A stretch of DNA of 64,000 nucleotides from Oleidesulfovibrio sp047973035 (GCF_047973035.1 NZ_JBKEBF010000031.1:62001-126000), one strand, 5' to 3'; numbered from the stretch's first letter, positions 1-9,584 are shown. Program-made: numbers and translations. The notes: generated by a model not told the origin, from the sequence alone.

Positions 1-478
1 CTATGTACTGGCGGGTCAGTGTGTTAACAAAATCCCGGGCCCTCTCAGGGCTTGTGCTCTGGTACGCAATGGTAAACAACCCGCGCTTTTCATTCAGCCC
101 GACGTTAACGTTACTTCGTACAGCAGCAATGCGCTCTTCCAGAGCGGCCCCCTGCAGCCCCAGATCCATATCAAGAGCGTTCATGACTCCGAGCAGTGAT
201 GAACGGCTCAGCAACGAAACCTGAAGAATACGGATTTTGGCATCCATTGAGGGGGTAATGGCAATGCCGCGCACAAGGTCGTTAATGACACTTTGCTCAA
301 TGGCAATGGTGCTTTTGGCTTCATAAACCTTAGGCAGTGAATACGCATAGGCAATCGCCAGCAGCATCACCAGTGAGGCAATAATCCAAAAGCTGAGTGC
401 GTGCTCCCATACCAGATTCACATAACGCATTATGTCGAGGCCGCCACCGGCCTCGACATCATCCAGCACTTTATCCAT
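1..478 (-). CDS. Wzz-like polysaccharide chain-length determinant, XrtA/PEP-CTERM type (C-terminus off window)
   Basis: Inner-membrane co-polymerase that sets the length of an exported polysaccharide. The open frame runs from ATG at 478 to the window edge without a stop, so only about 159 N-terminal residues are visible. An N-terminal transmembrane helix lies at about residues 27-48, followed by a periplasmic domain. In that domain, stretches reading DLVRGIAITPSMD and LLSRSSLLGVMNALDMDL, then LFTIAYQSTSPERARDFVNTL, match the general pattern of XrtA-associated chain-length proteins as I know the family; I could not run the HMM. It is the last visible gene of a minus-strand operon, 14 bases after the Wza-like gene. 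A plain Wzz without exosortase link is the alternative. Confidence 0.85.
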   Translation of the reverse strand, partial: MDKVLDDVEAGGGLDIMRYVNLVWEHALSFWIIASLVMLLAIAYAYSLPKVYEAKSTIAIEQSVINDLVRGIAITPSMDAKIRILQVSLLSRSSLLGVMNALDMDLGLQGAALEERIAAVRSNVNVGLNEKRGLFTIAYQSTSPERARDFVNTLTRQYI

Positions 479-492
479 GAAAACCCCGAAAA

Positions 493-1308
493 CTAAAAGA
501 AGCTTTTCTTCACAATTACATAGTCGCCCGGTTGCAACGCAAGGTTCTGGCTGAGATCGCCTTCGTTCACCAGATCACCGCCTTTGACGGGTATGGATTT
601 TTTTACCTTACCTTCCTGCCGGACAATGACAGTGTTGTTACGGTCTGCAAACTTATTAAAGCTGCCGGCCGCAAGCAGAGCTTCAAGCACGCTGAGCCCT
701 TCATGGTGCGGTATTGCCATCGGGCTGTTCACAGCGCCCATGACAAAGACATTCCTGTCTGCGCGGTAAGGAATATAAATTCTGTCGCCGGGAAGCAGTT
801 CCACATCCTGACTGGTATCGCCTTTCACGAACAGTTCAGTAAAACCGGAAACAACCTGCTTACCACCGCGGGAAAGGTAGGCCTGATCAAAATCAGCAGT
901 ATCACCGGGCGCAAGCTGCGCAAGCAGTTCAAGCAATGTGGTGCTGCGTTCCAGAGGAACAACATTGGCCTGAACACCGGCACCGTGAATAGTCACGGCA
1001 TTATTGCGCACGGCAGTCACGCTGACGGTGACAATAGGATTGCGGACAAGCTCGGACAGCTTCTTTGTCATTTCTGCAGTAAGCTGGGTCGGCGTCTTGC
1101 CCTGGGCCATCACATCTCCGATACCGGGTACGGTAATCCGGCCATCAGGACGCACTGCGATGGCTACGTTCAGATCAGACTCACCCCACACGTTAACCAG
1201 CAAACCGTCGCCGCTGCCGATGACATACTCATCCATGGCGGAAACTGCGGGAACAGCACAGGTTAAAACAACCACTGCCAACAATACGGAAAGTAAATTT
1301 CGTTTCAC
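493..1308 (-). CDS. Wza-like polysaccharide export protein (Poly_export + SLBB domains)
   Basis: Outer-membrane/periplasmic component that carries a capsular or exopolysaccharide across the envelope. The 271-residue product has a signal peptide (residues 1-24, cleavage near VSAMDEY). A polysaccharide-export domain follows at about 27-105, beginning YVIGSGDGLLVNVWGESDLN, then SLBB repeats at about 108-190 and 190-265. There is no clear lipobox Cys. The start is GTG at 1308, which shares a base with the TAG stop of the upstream sugar transferase, so translational coupling is likely. The size and domain order fit the short Wza-like proteins found in exosortase-linked EPS clusters. Confidence 0.9.
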   Translation of the reverse strand: MKRNLLSVLLAVVVLTCAVPAVSAMDEYVIGSGDGLLVNVWGESDLNVAIAVRPDGRITVPGIGDVMAQGKTPTQLTAEMTKKLSELVRNPIVTVSVTAVRNNAVTIHGAGVQANVVPLERSTTLLELLAQLAPGDTADFDQAYLSRGGKQVVSGFTELFVKGDTSQDVELLPGDRIYIPYRADRNVFVMGAVNSPMAIPHHEGLSVLEALLAAGSFNKFADRNNTVIVRQEGKVKKSIPVKGGDLVNEGDLSQNLALQPGDYVIVKKSFF

Positions 1309-2651
1309 TATCGACCTCCCTTTCGGAAAAGAACTACTGCGATGGTATCTATCATGATACGCAAATCGAATATGATAGAATAGTTTTTTATATAATAAAG
1401 GTCGTATCGCAGTTTTTCGATAGCGTCGTCCTCACTGGCACCATAGGGATAGCGAACCTGTGCCCACCCTGTAACCCCCGGCTTCATGTAATGACGCTCG
1501 GAATAAAACGGGATCTGCCTGCGCAGAGTTTTTACAAACTCCGGCCTTTCAGGACGGGGGCCTACAAGGCTCATTTCGCCGCGGATGACGTTGATCAACT
1601 GTGGGATCTCGTCCAGCCGGCTGCGGCGCAAAAAGTTGCCAAGCTTTGTCACACGGGGATCATTTACAGATGCCCAGACAGCTCCGGTATTTTTTTCTGC
1701 ATCAGAGCGCATGGAGCGGAATTTGAAAATCACAAACTCGCTTTCACCGGCTCCCACGCGAACCTGACGAAAAAAAACCGGTCCGGAAGAATCCATTTTA
1801 ATAAGCAGAGCAAGAACAGGGAAAAAAGGAGCAAACAACAACAGCCCGATAGTAGAGAAAAGGATATCAATGAACCTTTTACCCACACGGCGCCACTGCG
1901 AAATCCTGAATCCCTGAGAAAAAATAAACCAACTGGGAGTAATATTTTCGATATACAGCCTCTTGTTGGCTTCTTCGTAGAAACTGGCGGCGTCGACCAC
2001 TTCAATACCATTCATGCGGCAGCGAAGAATTTCATCCAGCGGGAATGCTCCCCGGCGCTCTGATAGCGAAACGACCATCTTGCGCACCTTGTTTTTACGA
2101 GCATAATCAAGCAGGCTCATACCTTTCAGTGCTTCAGAAATGTCGCCCCCATTGGCAGAACATTCAATAAACCCTTTCAGGCGATAGCGGCCACGACTTT
2201 CCAGAACCAGCGTACGCATGCTGTCTGCAAGGTCACCGTTACCCACAATCAAAACGCCCGGTGCCAGACCAGGAAAAAAGTCCCAATACCGGCGCACCAT
2301 CACACCTCCGCAACGAAACAAAGCAAACCAGCCAAGAACCGCAACGGCCATGGCCTCCTGCTGTACAAAAACCCCGCCACTCAATCGCAGGCCAAGCAGA
2401 ACAAGCGATGCAAGCAACAGGGCAGCAGCGGTGATCCGCAGAACGGCGACACCGCGTTGTCCCTGACCAGAATCCATCTTCTCAACAATAAAAGTGCAAG
2501 ACAGAATAACTACAGCAAACAGAAGAGCATCTGACACCTGCGGCAACGCCGCGATACCGGAGCTACCCAGTGCGGGCAATGCGACAACTGAAATCGCAAG
2601 AACGAGCCACACAAGGTCCTGAACAAAGGTAGTAAACGTGTTGGAAGTCAT
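1308..2651 (-). CDS. Undecaprenyl-phosphate sugar phosphotransferase (EPS priming enzyme)
   Basis: Initiating enzyme that transfers a sugar-1-phosphate onto undecaprenyl phosphate, in the inner membrane. The 447-residue product has several N-terminal membrane helices (about residues 10-110), a CoA-binding-like Rossmann segment (about 130-220, LIVGNGDLADSM), a further helix (about 265-285) and the C-terminal bacterial sugar transferase domain. Visible hallmarks are KRFIDILFS, the FKFRSMR segment, LRRSRLDEIPQLINV, GEMSLVGPRPERPEF and PGVTGWAQVRY. This layout is that of the PEP-CTERM/XrtA-type family of priming enzymes. It lies 21 bases after the PrsT-like gene; its start has a GGAGGGGGG ribosome site. 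Confidence 0.92.
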   Translation of the reverse strand: MTSNTFTTFVQDLVWLVLAISVVALPALGSSGIAALPQVSDALLFAVVILSCTFIVEKMDSGQGQRGVAVLRITAAALLLASLVLLGLRLSGGVFVQQEAMAVAVLGWFALFRCGGVMVRRYWDFFPGLAPGVLIVGNGDLADSMRTLVLESRGRYRLKGFIECSANGGDISEALKGMSLLDYARKNKVRKMVVSLSERRGAFPLDEILRCRMNGIEVVDAASFYEEANKRLYIENITPSWFIFSQGFRISQWRRVGKRFIDILFSTIGLLLFAPFFPVLALLIKMDSSGPVFFRQVRVGAGESEFVIFKFRSMRSDAEKNTGAVWASVNDPRVTKLGNFLRRSRLDEIPQLINVIRGEMSLVGPRPERPEFVKTLRRQIPFYSERHYMKPGVTGWAQVRYPYGASEDDAIEKLRYDLYYIKNYSIIFDLRIMIDTIAVVLFRKGGR

Positions 2652-2672
2652 AAGTCCCCCCTCCTCGTCAGG

Positions 2673-5333
2673 TTACCCTCCCAGCCTTTTCAGAAGTTTC
2701 CGGGCTTCCCCTGCCTCGGAAAATTCATCTTTGCCAAGAGCTATTTTTACTTCCTGCAACGCTTTTTCCGTGTTGCCGGAAGCCGCTAACGCTTTTGCAA
2801 AATGATAGCGAATGGCCGGATCGTCCGGCATCAGGGTGCTGGCGCGCTCAAGAACCCGCACGGCCTCTGCGGGTCGCCCTGCTGCCGTAAGGCACAAGCC
2901 GAGAGTGTCCATAACTTCGGGCCTGTCAGGCTGACGCACATATGCAGTCAGTGCCAACTGCAACGCACGGTTAACCGTAGCCTTATCCTGCACGTAGATC
3001 ATGGACAGGTTATTCATCGCGATCGCATTGTTCGGATCACGCTGAAGTACATTTTCATACCCTTCTGCCGCTTCTTTAAGCCGGCCCTGCTGGTGTGCCA
3101 GTTCACTGGCGGCAATGCGGGCAGGGGCGTAATCAGGCGAAGCCTTCAGACAGGTGCGGATAAACGCTTCCGCTTTAGCGATATTATTCATACGCATGGC
3201 AACAGAAGCCTGCGCAATCAGCAGATCAGGCGTCTGGTACTGCTTGTAGGCACTATCAAGACGGGCAAGCGCATTTTCGGGCTGGCCCATTCTTTCCAGA
3301 GTGGCGGCTTCCTGCAGAGCCCCTTCGGGAGTCAGCGGAAGCAACTCTTCCAGAACCTTTGCCTGTTCAAGCGCAAGATCGAACTGTTTATTCACAGTAT
3401 AAATGGTGAAGAGCCCCCGAGCCGCGGCAACAGGGTCAGTAGCAGCATATTCGTTATAAAGAGCTACCGCCTTTTCCACCTGTTTCTGCTGCAGATAAAA
3501 ACCACTCAGCAGCGAAAGGTCACGTAACGACTTTGAGGCTGCATATGCATCTTCAAGCAAGGTACGTGCGTTATCTGTTTCGCCTTTGGACATCAGACGC
3601 GTGTACCAGACAGGAACGGCATCGGGGTCACCAAGTTCTTTGGCACGTGCAAGCCGCTTTTCGACTTCTTCGCTGTTGCCCAGAAGTTCATGGAGCACTG
3701 CAGATACAAGCACGAAACGAGCTGAGTCCGGCTTACGTTCAAGGTAGCGTTCAAGCTGGGCAAGAGCTTCTTCGTTGCGCCCCATTGCCGCATGCACGCG
3801 GCTTGCGGCCATATAGTTGTCGGCCATGTCAGGGTCTGCCTGCTGCCCTTTTTCCAAAGCAGCAAGCGCCTTATCTTCCTGCCTGCGCAGCAGATGCATG
3901 CGGGCCATATAGCTCCAGACAACAGCATCACGCGGTGTGTTGTTCAAGCCGCCCATAAGGACTTTTTCGGCCTCATCAAACCGGCCGCGCCCCATATTGA
4001 ACTGAAAGAGCGCCACGCGGGCTTGCAGGTTGTCGGGAGAGGCGCTGACAGCACTTTCCAGATCGCCCTGAGCAAGATCAAGCTTGCCGGAATTAATATT
4101 AATGTAGCTTTTCTGCAGATGCGCTTCTGTCATACCGGGATCAAGGCGGGTAACCTCGTCAAGCTCAGTTGCTGCAAGCTCCATGTTGCCTTGAGCCAGA
4201 GCAACGGACGCCAGCAGGAAGTGTCCCCATACAAGATCCGGATTATTTTCTATAAGACGCCGCGCTTCCGCTGCTGCATCCTCAAGCCTGTTCTGGCGCA
4301 ACAACGTAGCTGCCACCATACGGCGTGCTTCGGTATGACGGGGCTGCCTGTCCAGAACAACTCTGAACTGGCTGAGGGCGGTTTCCAGATCGCCCATATT
4401 CATCTGGGCAAGCCCGAGGCGATAAAAACCGTCCAGCGTAGGCCGCTGTGTCACGCTGCGCTGAAAAGCCTGTGCCGCAGTTTCGTAATCATTAGCGGCG
4501 TAAGCAATCATACCTTCCAGCATCAGGACATACGCATCGTCTCCAAACTCAGTGCGCATGGCGGAAGCGGTCTGGCGGGCTCCTTCAAGGTCACGCAGCT
4601 TCATCTTCTGCACACCTATAACGTAGCGTGCATACGCATCTTTATTATAATGCTTTGCCAGTTCGCGAAACGCGGCAATAATCTGTTCTGGCGTTCCGTC
4701 TATACGGCTGAGCTCTGCAGAAAGCAGCAGGGCGTTATAATCAACAGGATCAATCTTCAGTGCGTCGCCTACATACTTGCGTGCATCAGCAAGTCTCCCC
4801 ATACTGGCGTACAGACGGGCAAGAGCAATATGGGCGGGAATACGCTCGGGATCAAGCGTGATTGAAGAGACCAGAGCTTCCTCTGCTCCGGGATTGTTGC
4901 CACCCATTGCAAGGGCAACACCTTTCAACTCTTCAGTTTCCGAAGTTTTTTCAGCAAGTCCTTCATACGCATTCACATGCTCAAGGACTTCTCTGCTTTT
5001 GCGCTGATCAACATACAGACGGGCAAGCTCAAGGCGCAGCTCGGGGTCGCCGGCATTCTGCCGCAGACACTTCTGAAAAGCAGTTTCCGCCTGTTCAGGC
5101 TTTCCGGCAGCAACATACGCTTTGCCAAGTGCCAGTCTGGCTTCGTAAAACTGGGGTTCTTTTTCCAGAGCGCTTTTAAAGAAGACAACTGCCCCCGAAG
5201 GATTGCCTTCCTCCATAAGCTTCTTCCCTTCTGCAAGAAAGTCCTCACTGGTCTCTCCAGAACACCCGGACAGGCCTAATGTAATGACCACCAGCACAAC
5301 AGCAAGAGTACGAAAATAATAAGGGAAACTCAT
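2673..5333 (-). CDS. prsT: PrsT-like TPR-repeat lipoprotein of PEP-CTERM/XrtA systems
   Basis: Large secreted scaffold protein, 886 residues, first gene of the EPS operon. It begins with a lipoprotein signal (LGLSGC, lipidated Cys at about 24). Nearly the whole chain is then TPR repeats, for example GNPSGAVVFFKSALEKEP, GKPEQAETAFQKCL and GNTEKALQEVKIAL. Length, lipobox and repeat content agree with the PrsT family (about 900 residues) found next to exosortase EPS genes; family membership is my recognition, not a search result. Start ATG at 5333 has a GGGGGGAG ribosome site, and a sigma-54 promoter lies about 75 bases upstream. A generic TPR protein is the alternative, but the neighbours argue for PrsT. 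Confidence 0.85.
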   Translation of the reverse strand: MSFPYYFRTLAVVLVVITLGLSGCSGETSEDFLAEGKKLMEEGNPSGAVVFFKSALEKEPQFYEARLALGKAYVAAGKPEQAETAFQKCLRQNAGDPELRLELARLYVDQRKSREVLEHVNAYEGLAEKTSETEELKGVALAMGGNNPGAEEALVSSITLDPERIPAHIALARLYASMGRLADARKYVGDALKIDPVDYNALLLSAELSRIDGTPEQIIAAFRELAKHYNKDAYARYVIGVQKMKLRDLEGARQTASAMRTEFGDDAYVLMLEGMIAYAANDYETAAQAFQRSVTQRPTLDGFYRLGLAQMNMGDLETALSQFRVVLDRQPRHTEARRMVAATLLRQNRLEDAAAEARRLIENNPDLVWGHFLLASVALAQGNMELAATELDEVTRLDPGMTEAHLQKSYININSGKLDLAQGDLESAVSASPDNLQARVALFQFNMGRGRFDEAEKVLMGGLNNTPRDAVVWSYMARMHLLRRQEDKALAALEKGQQADPDMADNYMAASRVHAAMGRNEEALAQLERYLERKPDSARFVLVSAVLHELLGNSEEVEKRLARAKELGDPDAVPVWYTRLMSKGETDNARTLLEDAYAASKSLRDLSLLSGFYLQQKQVEKAVALYNEYAATDPVAAARGLFTIYTVNKQFDLALEQAKVLEELLPLTPEGALQEAATLERMGQPENALARLDSAYKQYQTPDLLIAQASVAMRMNNIAKAEAFIRTCLKASPDYAPARIAASELAHQQGRLKEAAEGYENVLQRDPNNAIAMNNLSMIYVQDKATVNRALQLALTAYVRQPDRPEVMDTLGLCLTAAGRPAEAVRVLERASTLMPDDPAIRYHFAKALAASGNTEKALQEVKIALGKDEFSEAGEARKLLKRLGG

Positions 5334-5405
5334 TCACTCCCCCCCTAGGTGAGTATAGACTGACGCAGCAGTAAAACTTCAATAAATAACGTTCTGGCTA
5401 TATAA

Positions 5406-5421
5406 AGCCAGAATCGTGCCA
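5406..5421 (-). promoter_or_regulatory. Sigma-54 (-24/-12) promoter for the EPS operon
   Basis: On the minus strand the sequence reads TGGCACGATTCTGGCT, against a consensus of TGGCACRNNNNTTGCW. The GG and GC dinucleotides have the required 10-base spacing, and only one core base differs. Transcription would start near 5395, about 60 bases before the PrsT-like start. The rest of the 366-base divergent gap (5334-5699) is AT-rich and shows no convincing gene. Sigma-54 control of PEP-CTERM EPS genes is known in other bacteria and fits the activator gene at 13856. Confidence 0.7.
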
Positions 5422-5597
5422 CCCACTATGAGTCACAGCAGAAGCCTGATTTCACAGCCGTTAAAGGCTTTGGTACGGCAGTATGAATTTGCCATACTCT
5501 CAAGTTCAGTACGGAAAAACAAGACTAGTCTTGAAAAAGGAGACCCCTCCACAAACACGCCGAAAGTGCATACAATAATTATTGCCTGTACGTTACA

Positions 5598-5628
5598 TTG
5601 GCGTTTAGAATGGCCTCAATACTATAAT
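5598..5628 (+). promoter_or_regulatory. Possible sigma-70 promoter for the exporter operon
   Basis: A perfect TATAAT lies at 5623-5628, preceded after 19 bases by TTGGCG. The spacing is longer than ideal and the -35 is weak. It lies about 70 bases before the first exporter gene. Confidence 0.35.
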
Positions 5629-5699
5629 TGTGCCTTTATGTCAGCATCTGAGTATGGATTTTGTCGCAACGTGTACAATTTTACGGAGAATAACCTGTA

Positions 5700-6830
5700 A
5701 TGATTACATTAATAGCTTTCCGCAATTTATTCCATGACAGGGTGCGTCTGATCGTCACCCTGACTGGTATTGTCTTTGCGGTGGTGCTGGTAACCATACA
5801 GGCTGGATTATTCCTGGGGTTTGTCACCACCATTTCCGGTGTAGTTGACAACAGCGGTGCGGATATATGGGTAACGTCCAAGGGAGTGAAGACATTTGAT
5901 ATTGCCATGCCTATGCCGGAATCAAAGTTGCAGGAAGTGATGACTGTTTCGGGGGTTGAAAAAGCCGGACGCATGGTTGTTGACTTCTCGTTTTGGAAAA
6001 AACCCGGCGGCGGGCAGGAATCCATAGAAATTGTGGCATATGACGTGGACACCGGACTGGGGGGCCCGTGGAATCTTGTCCGCGGCACAGCCAGCAGGCT
6101 GGATGCTGATGATGCCGTCATCATGGACTCTTTGTACATGCAGAAGCTAGGCGTTGGCAGCATGGGACAGGAAGTGGAAATTGCAGACAGCAGAGCCCGT
6201 GTAATGGGATTTACACAAGGTATCCGTTCGTTCACCACTTCACCATATATATTCACGGCATACCAGAACGGCCATCGCTACTCGCGCTTTGGACCGGGCC
6301 AGATTACATACGTGCTGGCCAGCGCTGAAAAAGGTGTATCTCCGCAGAATCTGCGTCAAGAAATAGCGAAGCATGTCAGCAACGTGGATGTATTTACTAC
6401 TGCCGAATTCAGCCTCACCACGCGGGAATACTGGATGCTCAGCACGGGCGCGGGCGCGGCACTGGTAGTAGCTGCGTTTCTGGGGCTTATTGTCGGTATG
6501 GTTGTTGTTGCGCAGACGTTATACGCAACAACAATGGACCACCTGCCCGAATTTGCCACGCTGAAAGCCATGGGGGCACCTGACGGGTATATTTTACGCA
6601 TATTACTTGTGCAGGCCCTTATAAGCGCCGTGCTTGGGTATGCGCTCGGCATGAGCCTGTGTCTGCTCATTGTCACGGTTACAGCGACAAGCGATGTATC
6701 CATCCTGCTGCCGTGGCAGCTTGCCACAGGCATGTTCTGCATGACGTTGCTTATGTGTACTTCAGCTTCGGTCATATCTATCCGCAAAGTCATGCGTATT
6801 GACCCCGCTGTAGTATTTAAAGGCCGTTAA
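5700..6830 (+). CDS. FtsX/MacB-type ABC transporter permease (DevC-like)
   Basis: Inner-membrane permease of a tripartite exporter. The 376-residue product has a first helix at about residues 15-37, a large periplasmic domain to about 245 and three C-terminal helices (about 250-275, 303-328, 340-360), the FtsX layout. Near the last helices it carries LPEFATLKAMGA, the cytoplasmic coupling segment typical of these permeases, and it ends in a basic IRKVMRIDPAVVFKGR tail. The ATPase follows after 18 bases and the membrane-fusion protein overlaps that, so the three form one transporter as in DevBCA systems. The substrate is unknown; location beside the EPS operon and the acyltransferase fusion suggests a lipid or envelope product. 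Ribosome site GGAG lies 12 bases before ATG. Confidence 0.88.
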   Translation: MITLIAFRNLFHDRVRLIVTLTGIVFAVVLVTIQAGLFLGFVTTISGVVDNSGADIWVTSKGVKTFDIAMPMPESKLQEVMTVSGVEKAGRMVVDFSFWKKPGGGQESIEIVAYDVDTGLGGPWNLVRGTASRLDADDAVIMDSLYMQKLGVGSMGQEVEIADSRARVMGFTQGIRSFTTSPYIFTAYQNGHRYSRFGPGQITYVLASAEKGVSPQNLRQEIAKHVSNVDVFTTAEFSLTTREYWMLSTGAGAALVVAAFLGLIVGMVVVAQTLYATTMDHLPEFATLKAMGAPDGYILRILLVQALISAVLGYALGMSLCLLIVTVTATSDVSILLPWQLATGMFCMTLLMCTSASVISIRKVMRIDPAVVFKGR

Positions 6831-6848
6831 CAATAAAAAGGAACGATA

Positions 6849-7550
6849 ATGACGGATGTGGCAATCTCCATACGAGGCGTTTCCAAAGCCTTTGGTGCGG
6901 GTGATAATGTTCACTATGCACTGCGGAATATTGACCTTGACATCCGTCATCGCGAAATTCTCATGCTTATGGGCCCTTCAGGAAGCGGCAAAACCACACT
7001 GCTTTCCATTATGGGCGGCATCCTGACTCCCACGTCTGGTGACATTGCAGTTGACGGTGTTTCCATGAGCAAGCTGAGCCAGCGGCAGCTCGCACAGGTA
7101 CGCCTCAGCAGCATCGGTTTTATTTTTCAGGAATATAACCTGTTCCCCACGCTGGACTGCATCGGCAATTTGCTGGTGGCTCTGGATCTGCGGGGCATAC
7201 GCGGAACCAAGGCGAAAGCCATAGCCATGCAACGCCTTGAAGATGTAGGCATGAGCGATAAGGCCGCGGAGTATCCGGCCAAGCTGAGCGGCGGACAAAA
7301 GCAACGTCTGGCCATAGCGCGGGCACTGGCAGGAGATCCGCGAGTGCTATTGGCTGACGAACCCACCGCAGCTCTGGACTCTGAAAACGGACTTCGGATT
7401 ATGGCACTGTTACAGGCACTGGCCCGCGAACACGGCAGGGCTGTAGTAATAGTTACGCACGATAACCGCATCACCCGTTTTGCAGACAGAGTTGTCAGAA
7501 TAGAAGACGGCAGACTGCACACTGCCCGGACGCCCGAGGAGGCATCATGA
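6849..7550 (+). CDS. ABC transporter ATP-binding protein (LolD/DevA-like)
   Basis: Cytoplasmic ATPase that powers the exporter. The 233-residue product shows Walker A GPSGSGKTT (residues 42-50), a Q-loop FIFQEYNLFP (91-100), the signature LSGGQKQR (146-153), Walker B VLLADEPT (166-173) and the switch His in VIVTHDN. Its length is normal for the MacB/LolD/DevA branch. Ribosome site AAGGAA precedes ATG at 6849. Its stop overlaps the start of the membrane-fusion gene by four bases (ATGA), which indicates translational coupling. Confidence 0.93.
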   Translation: MTDVAISIRGVSKAFGAGDNVHYALRNIDLDIRHREILMLMGPSGSGKTTLLSIMGGILTPTSGDIAVDGVSMSKLSQRQLAQVRLSSIGFIFQEYNLFPTLDCIGNLLVALDLRGIRGTKAKAIAMQRLEDVGMSDKAAEYPAKLSGGQKQRLAIARALAGDPRVLLADEPTAALDSENGLRIMALLQALAREHGRAVVIVTHDNRITRFADRVVRIEDGRLHTARTPEEAS

Positions 7551-8638
7551 AGCAGTTAAGTATCATCGTATTGCTGCTTGCGCTGGCCGGCGGGGCGTAT
7601 TTCTTTCTAAAAGACCGCCTTGATCAGAACAAGGCTGCCTCGTTGCAGGTCACCCCTGCTGCTGAACAGGTAGAAGCCCGCCCTGCAAGCAGGGCGGTGG
7701 CGCCGGGAGTGGTAGAGCCTGTATCCGAGGAACGTAAGCTGGGGTTTGAGGTCAACGGAGTCGTCGATTCCGTTATGGTTTCAGAAGGACAACATATCGA
7801 AGCCGGTACTCTGCTCGCCAAGCTGCGGGACGAAGAGCAGCAGGCTGCTCTGGAGGCCGCAGAAGCGGAATCCGCCGCAGCACAGGCAGAGTATGACAAA
7901 CTTGTCCGCGGTGCGCGTCCCGCAGAAAAAAGCGAAGCATGGGCAGCTGTTCGCAGCGCACGGGCCATCCGCGATCAGGCATATAAAGAAGCAAAGCGCC
8001 GTGAACAACTGGCAGAGCAAAAGCACATAGCGCCGGAAGAGGCGGACCGTGCGTGGAAAGACTACCGCGTTGCCGCAGAACAGTACGAAGAAGCCCGTCA
8101 GCGTTTCGTGCTGGTTGAAGACATGTTCCGCAAAGAAGACATTGCGAAAGCCTCGTACCAGTTGCAAAGCGCCAATGCCCGTGTACGCGAAGCCGAAGCA
8201 GCACTGGCCAAAACACGCCTGCGTGCACCTGTCTCAGGAACGGTACTGCGTATCGACCGTAAAGCCGGCGAAGTTTTCTCGCTTTTTTACGACAGTCCTG
8301 TAATCACTATCGGCGATATCGCCACGCTTAATGTACGTGTTGAGGTGGATGAAAAAGACGTTGCCCGTGTCAAACCGGGGCAATCCGCCTATATCGTGGC
8401 AGACGCCTACGGCCAAACGCACTTCACAGGAAAAGTTACACGCATAGAGCTGCTCATGGGCAAGAAGCACACCCGCACAGGGGATCCATCGGAACACATG
8501 GACAGACGGGTGCGTGAAGTGCTGATCACTCTTGACGGCACTCCTCCCTTGATCAGCGGGCTGCGTGTTGACGCCTACATCGACACCGGTAAAACCAGAG
8601 AAGAGGCAGCAGGCGCTGCAAGGGGAACCATACAATAA
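7547..8638 (+). CDS. HlyD-family membrane-fusion protein (DevB-like)
   Basis: Periplasmic adaptor that links the permease to an outer-membrane channel. The 363-residue product starts with an uncleaved signal anchor (residues 4-22). A lipoyl-like segment follows (about 65-95, LGFEVNGVVDSVMVSEGQ), then a long alanine- and glutamate-rich coiled-coil hairpin (about 100-220), the second lipoyl half (LRAPVSGTVLRIDRKAGE) and a beta-barrel region. No TolC-like gene is visible nearby, so an outer-membrane partner would be encoded elsewhere. Its last stop base is the first base of the next start codon, so the protease gene belongs to the same operon. Confidence 0.9.
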   Translation: MKQLSIIVLLLALAGGAYFFLKDRLDQNKAASLQVTPAAEQVEARPASRAVAPGVVEPVSEERKLGFEVNGVVDSVMVSEGQHIEAGTLLAKLRDEEQQAALEAAEAESAAAQAEYDKLVRGARPAEKSEAWAAVRSARAIRDQAYKEAKRREQLAEQKHIAPEEADRAWKDYRVAAEQYEEARQRFVLVEDMFRKEDIAKASYQLQSANARVREAEAALAKTRLRAPVSGTVLRIDRKAGEVFSLFYDSPVITIGDIATLNVRVEVDEKDVARVKPGQSAYIVADAYGQTHFTGKVTRIELLMGKKHTRTGDPSEHMDRRVREVLITLDGTPPLISGLRVDAYIDTGKTREEAAGAARGTIQ

Positions 8639-9387
8639 TGAACGAGCCGGAAACGGAACTGCAAACCGCACCCGTTAAAGAGCGTCCGCAGCCCGCAATG
8701 GCCCTGATGCTTCCGCGGGTGCTTCCCTTTGCGTGTTATATGGGCTTTATCGGTCTGCGTGAGCTTCTTTCCCTTATTCCGGCTATGCAGCATCAGCTGG
8801 CACAACTGGCATCATACATGTACCCGCTGCAAGCTCTTATTGTGACAGCGGCCCTATGCTATGCCCTGCCGCGGTGTCCGGAATTCTCATTGCGTGATTT
8901 GGGGCTGCGGGGCCAAAAAGGACTCAATACTTTTTTTGCAATAGCCACCGGTCTGGTTGTCTTTGCTTTCTGGATTCAACTGGACCAGCCGTGGGCCCGT
9001 ATCGGAACACCTCCCGGTTTTTCTCCGGATATCGCCCCCGCAGGCTGGCAGCGTGACAGCCTGCTTCTGATACGCCTGCTAGGAGCCGCTTTGATGGTTC
9101 CGGTTATGGAGGAGCTGTTCTGGCGTTCGTTCATTTACCGGTATGTTACCAATCCGGCCTTCACCAAGGTCGCCATCGGCGTATTTCATTGGCCTGCGTT
9201 TGCAGCCACCGCAGTACTCTTCGGTCTTGAGCACCACCTTGTCGTAGCCGGTATTCTGGCGGGCATCTCATATAACATTGTGCTCATACGTACCAGAAGC
9301 ATCGCGCAGTGCACGTTGGCTCATGTCGTAACTAACGGAGTTCTTGGTGTATGGGTCATTGCCACAGAATCATGGGGATTCTGGTAA
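8638..9387 (+). CDS. CPBP-family (CAAX) intramembrane protease, exosortase-associated type
   Basis: Polytopic membrane protease of the CPBP/ABI family, 249 residues with about seven helices. The three catalytic motifs are visible: EELFWR (EExxxR) near residue 157, FGLEHH near 200, and HVVTN (HxxxN) near 231. A subgroup of these proteins is known to accompany PEP-CTERM/exosortase loci, and I place it there by context and overall resemblance. The gene starts one base into the stop of the membrane-fusion gene and ends an operon of four. A role in processing a transported or surface-anchored product is inferred only. Confidence 0.82.
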   Translation: MNEPETELQTAPVKERPQPAMALMLPRVLPFACYMGFIGLRELLSLIPAMQHQLAQLASYMYPLQALIVTAALCYALPRCPEFSLRDLGLRGQKGLNTFFAIATGLVVFAFWIQLDQPWARIGTPPGFSPDIAPAGWQRDSLLLIRLLGAALMVPVMEELFWRSFIYRYVTNPAFTKVAIGVFHWPAFAATAVLFGLEHHLVVAGILAGISYNIVLIRTRSIAQCTLAHVVTNGVLGVWVIATESWGFW

Positions 9388-9525
9388 GCGGACCAGCCTG
9401 CATTTCCTGCCGGTTCGTCTTTACTTAAGCCCTTTATACTGTACGCAGCCCCGAACAGTTACCCTACCGGACTATCCCCTTGCCAGCCCCTTTAAAAGGC
9501 TGGCTGCGAGGCAAACCATTCTCAC

Positions 9526-9566
9526 GCAAAAAAGCCGCCCTGCATAACACAAGGCGGCTTTACATT
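9526..9566. terminator. Bidirectional terminator between convergent genes
   Basis: AAAGCCGCC at 9531-9539 pairs with GGCGGCTTT at 9553-9561. An A-run on the left and a T-rich flank on the right let it serve both the CPBP gene (+) and the acyltransferase fusion gene (-). Confidence 0.8.
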
Positions 9567-9584
9567 TTATTTCAGGATGTCCGT

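Noticed and set aside
532..1266. Long plus-strand frame of 244 codons opposite the Wza-like gene
   Set aside because: It is the antisense of a well-supported gene, with no ribosome site and no domain features.
5599..5614. Sigma-54-like sequence before the exporter operon (+)
   Set aside because: GG to GC spacing is one base too long; a TATAAT nearby makes sigma-70 more likely.
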